NCBI GenBank assembly: GCA_021324305.1 | Contig: JAJPJI010000026.1 | Location: forward strand, 62,001 to 126,000 | Source: Gammaproteobacteria bacterium | Lineage (GTDB): Bacteria > Pseudomonadota > Gammaproteobacteria > DSM-16500 | DNA length: 64,000 bases | Reading direction: 5' to 3' | Shown: piece after piece, positions 63,963 to 64,000 of the stretch | How positions within the stretch are numbered: the first letter of the stretch is position 1 | How the letters are laid out: each line of letters opens with the position of its first letter | Position numbers and translations under genes: made by a program | The notes under the pieces: generated by a model | Seen by the model: only the letters and a program-made list of their open reading frames with translations | The model's database searches: none | What the model was told of the DNA's origin: nothing

Positions 63963-64000
63963 AGAAATGGATCGCCACAGCTTGCTAACCCGTCTGGTTC

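Noticed and set aside
1..64000. CRISPR arrays, tRNA or rRNA genes, insertion sequences, integrases
   Set aside because: No regularly spaced repeats, cloverleaf-like sequences, transposase or integrase motifs were found in reading the window.

Overview
The window looks like a chromosomal piece of a flagellated, piliated gammaproteobacterium, most likely of the order Legionellales (Legionella/Coxiella/Aquicella-like). This rests on gene content: Pseudomonas/Legionella-type flagellar and type IV pilus genes, a deoxyhypusine-synthase-like gene beside speA/speB, a DM9-domain secreted protein, an LplT-PlsC-AMP-ligase fusion, and two large proteins without recognisable family. No rRNA or tRNA is present to confirm it. 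I see no prophage, integrase, insertion sequence or CRISPR array.

Layout. 1-8945 (+): flagellar block with the 3' end of flgJ, then flgM, flgN, flgA, motA, motB; a 600-bp gap holding a frameshifted remnant of a multicopper oxidase; fliM, fliN, fliO, fliP; rpoN; and a stand-alone cyclic-nucleotide-binding protein. fliQ and fliR do not follow fliP. 9078-25241: an almost complete type IV pilus locus. A FimX-like REC-PAS-GGDEF-EAL protein (+) converges on pilZ-pilE-pilC-pilB-pilA-pilT-pilF-pilQ-pilP-pilO-pilN-pilM (all -); a divergent minor pilin operon fimT-pilW-pilX-pilV plus a DUF4124 gene (+) follows. pilD, pilY1 and pilU are not in the window. 25276-33702: aconitase with an unusual N-terminal extension, a DUF488 gene, a DM9-domain exported protein, sixA, a 752-residue protein of unknown function and an exported nucleoside hydrolase.

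33933-38032 (+): polyamine module (deoxyhypusine-synthase-like enzyme, arginine decarboxylase, agmatinase-type ureohydrolase) with a 27-bp-stem hairpin before speA. 38192-42102: the phospholipid acyl-recycling fusion Aas and a phasin-like protein. 42275-48162 (-): an RND efflux operon (outer membrane factor, adaptor, pump). 48256-52174 (-): glpK and small metabolic genes. 52208-55014: a Cu(I) P-type ATPase divergent from periplasmic Cu/Zn superoxide dismutase. 55099-60206 (-): an AT-rich gene of unknown function, a YgjP-type metallopeptidase overlapping an AidB-like acyl-CoA dehydrogenase, DUF6356 and a Gfo/Idh/MocA oxidoreductase. 60242-63962 (+): an FMN riboswitch followed by ribD-ribE-ribBA-ribH, a complete riboflavin operon.

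How parts work together. The first 25 kb encode two surface motility machines with their regulators: FlgM and RpoN for flagella, the FimX-like protein and PilZ for pili. The degenerate GGDEF but preserved EAL signature of the FimX-like protein fits a c-di-GMP sensor or hydrolase acting on the neighbouring PilZ/PilB. SpeA, SpeB and the deoxyhypusine-synthase-like protein could make agmatine, putrescine and homospermidine in turn. The copper ATPase/SodC pair, together with the decayed multicopper oxidase, suggests a copper-defence repertoire that has lost a member. Start codons below were adjusted by Shine-Dalgarno position, signal peptide position and family alignment where these pointed to an internal start.
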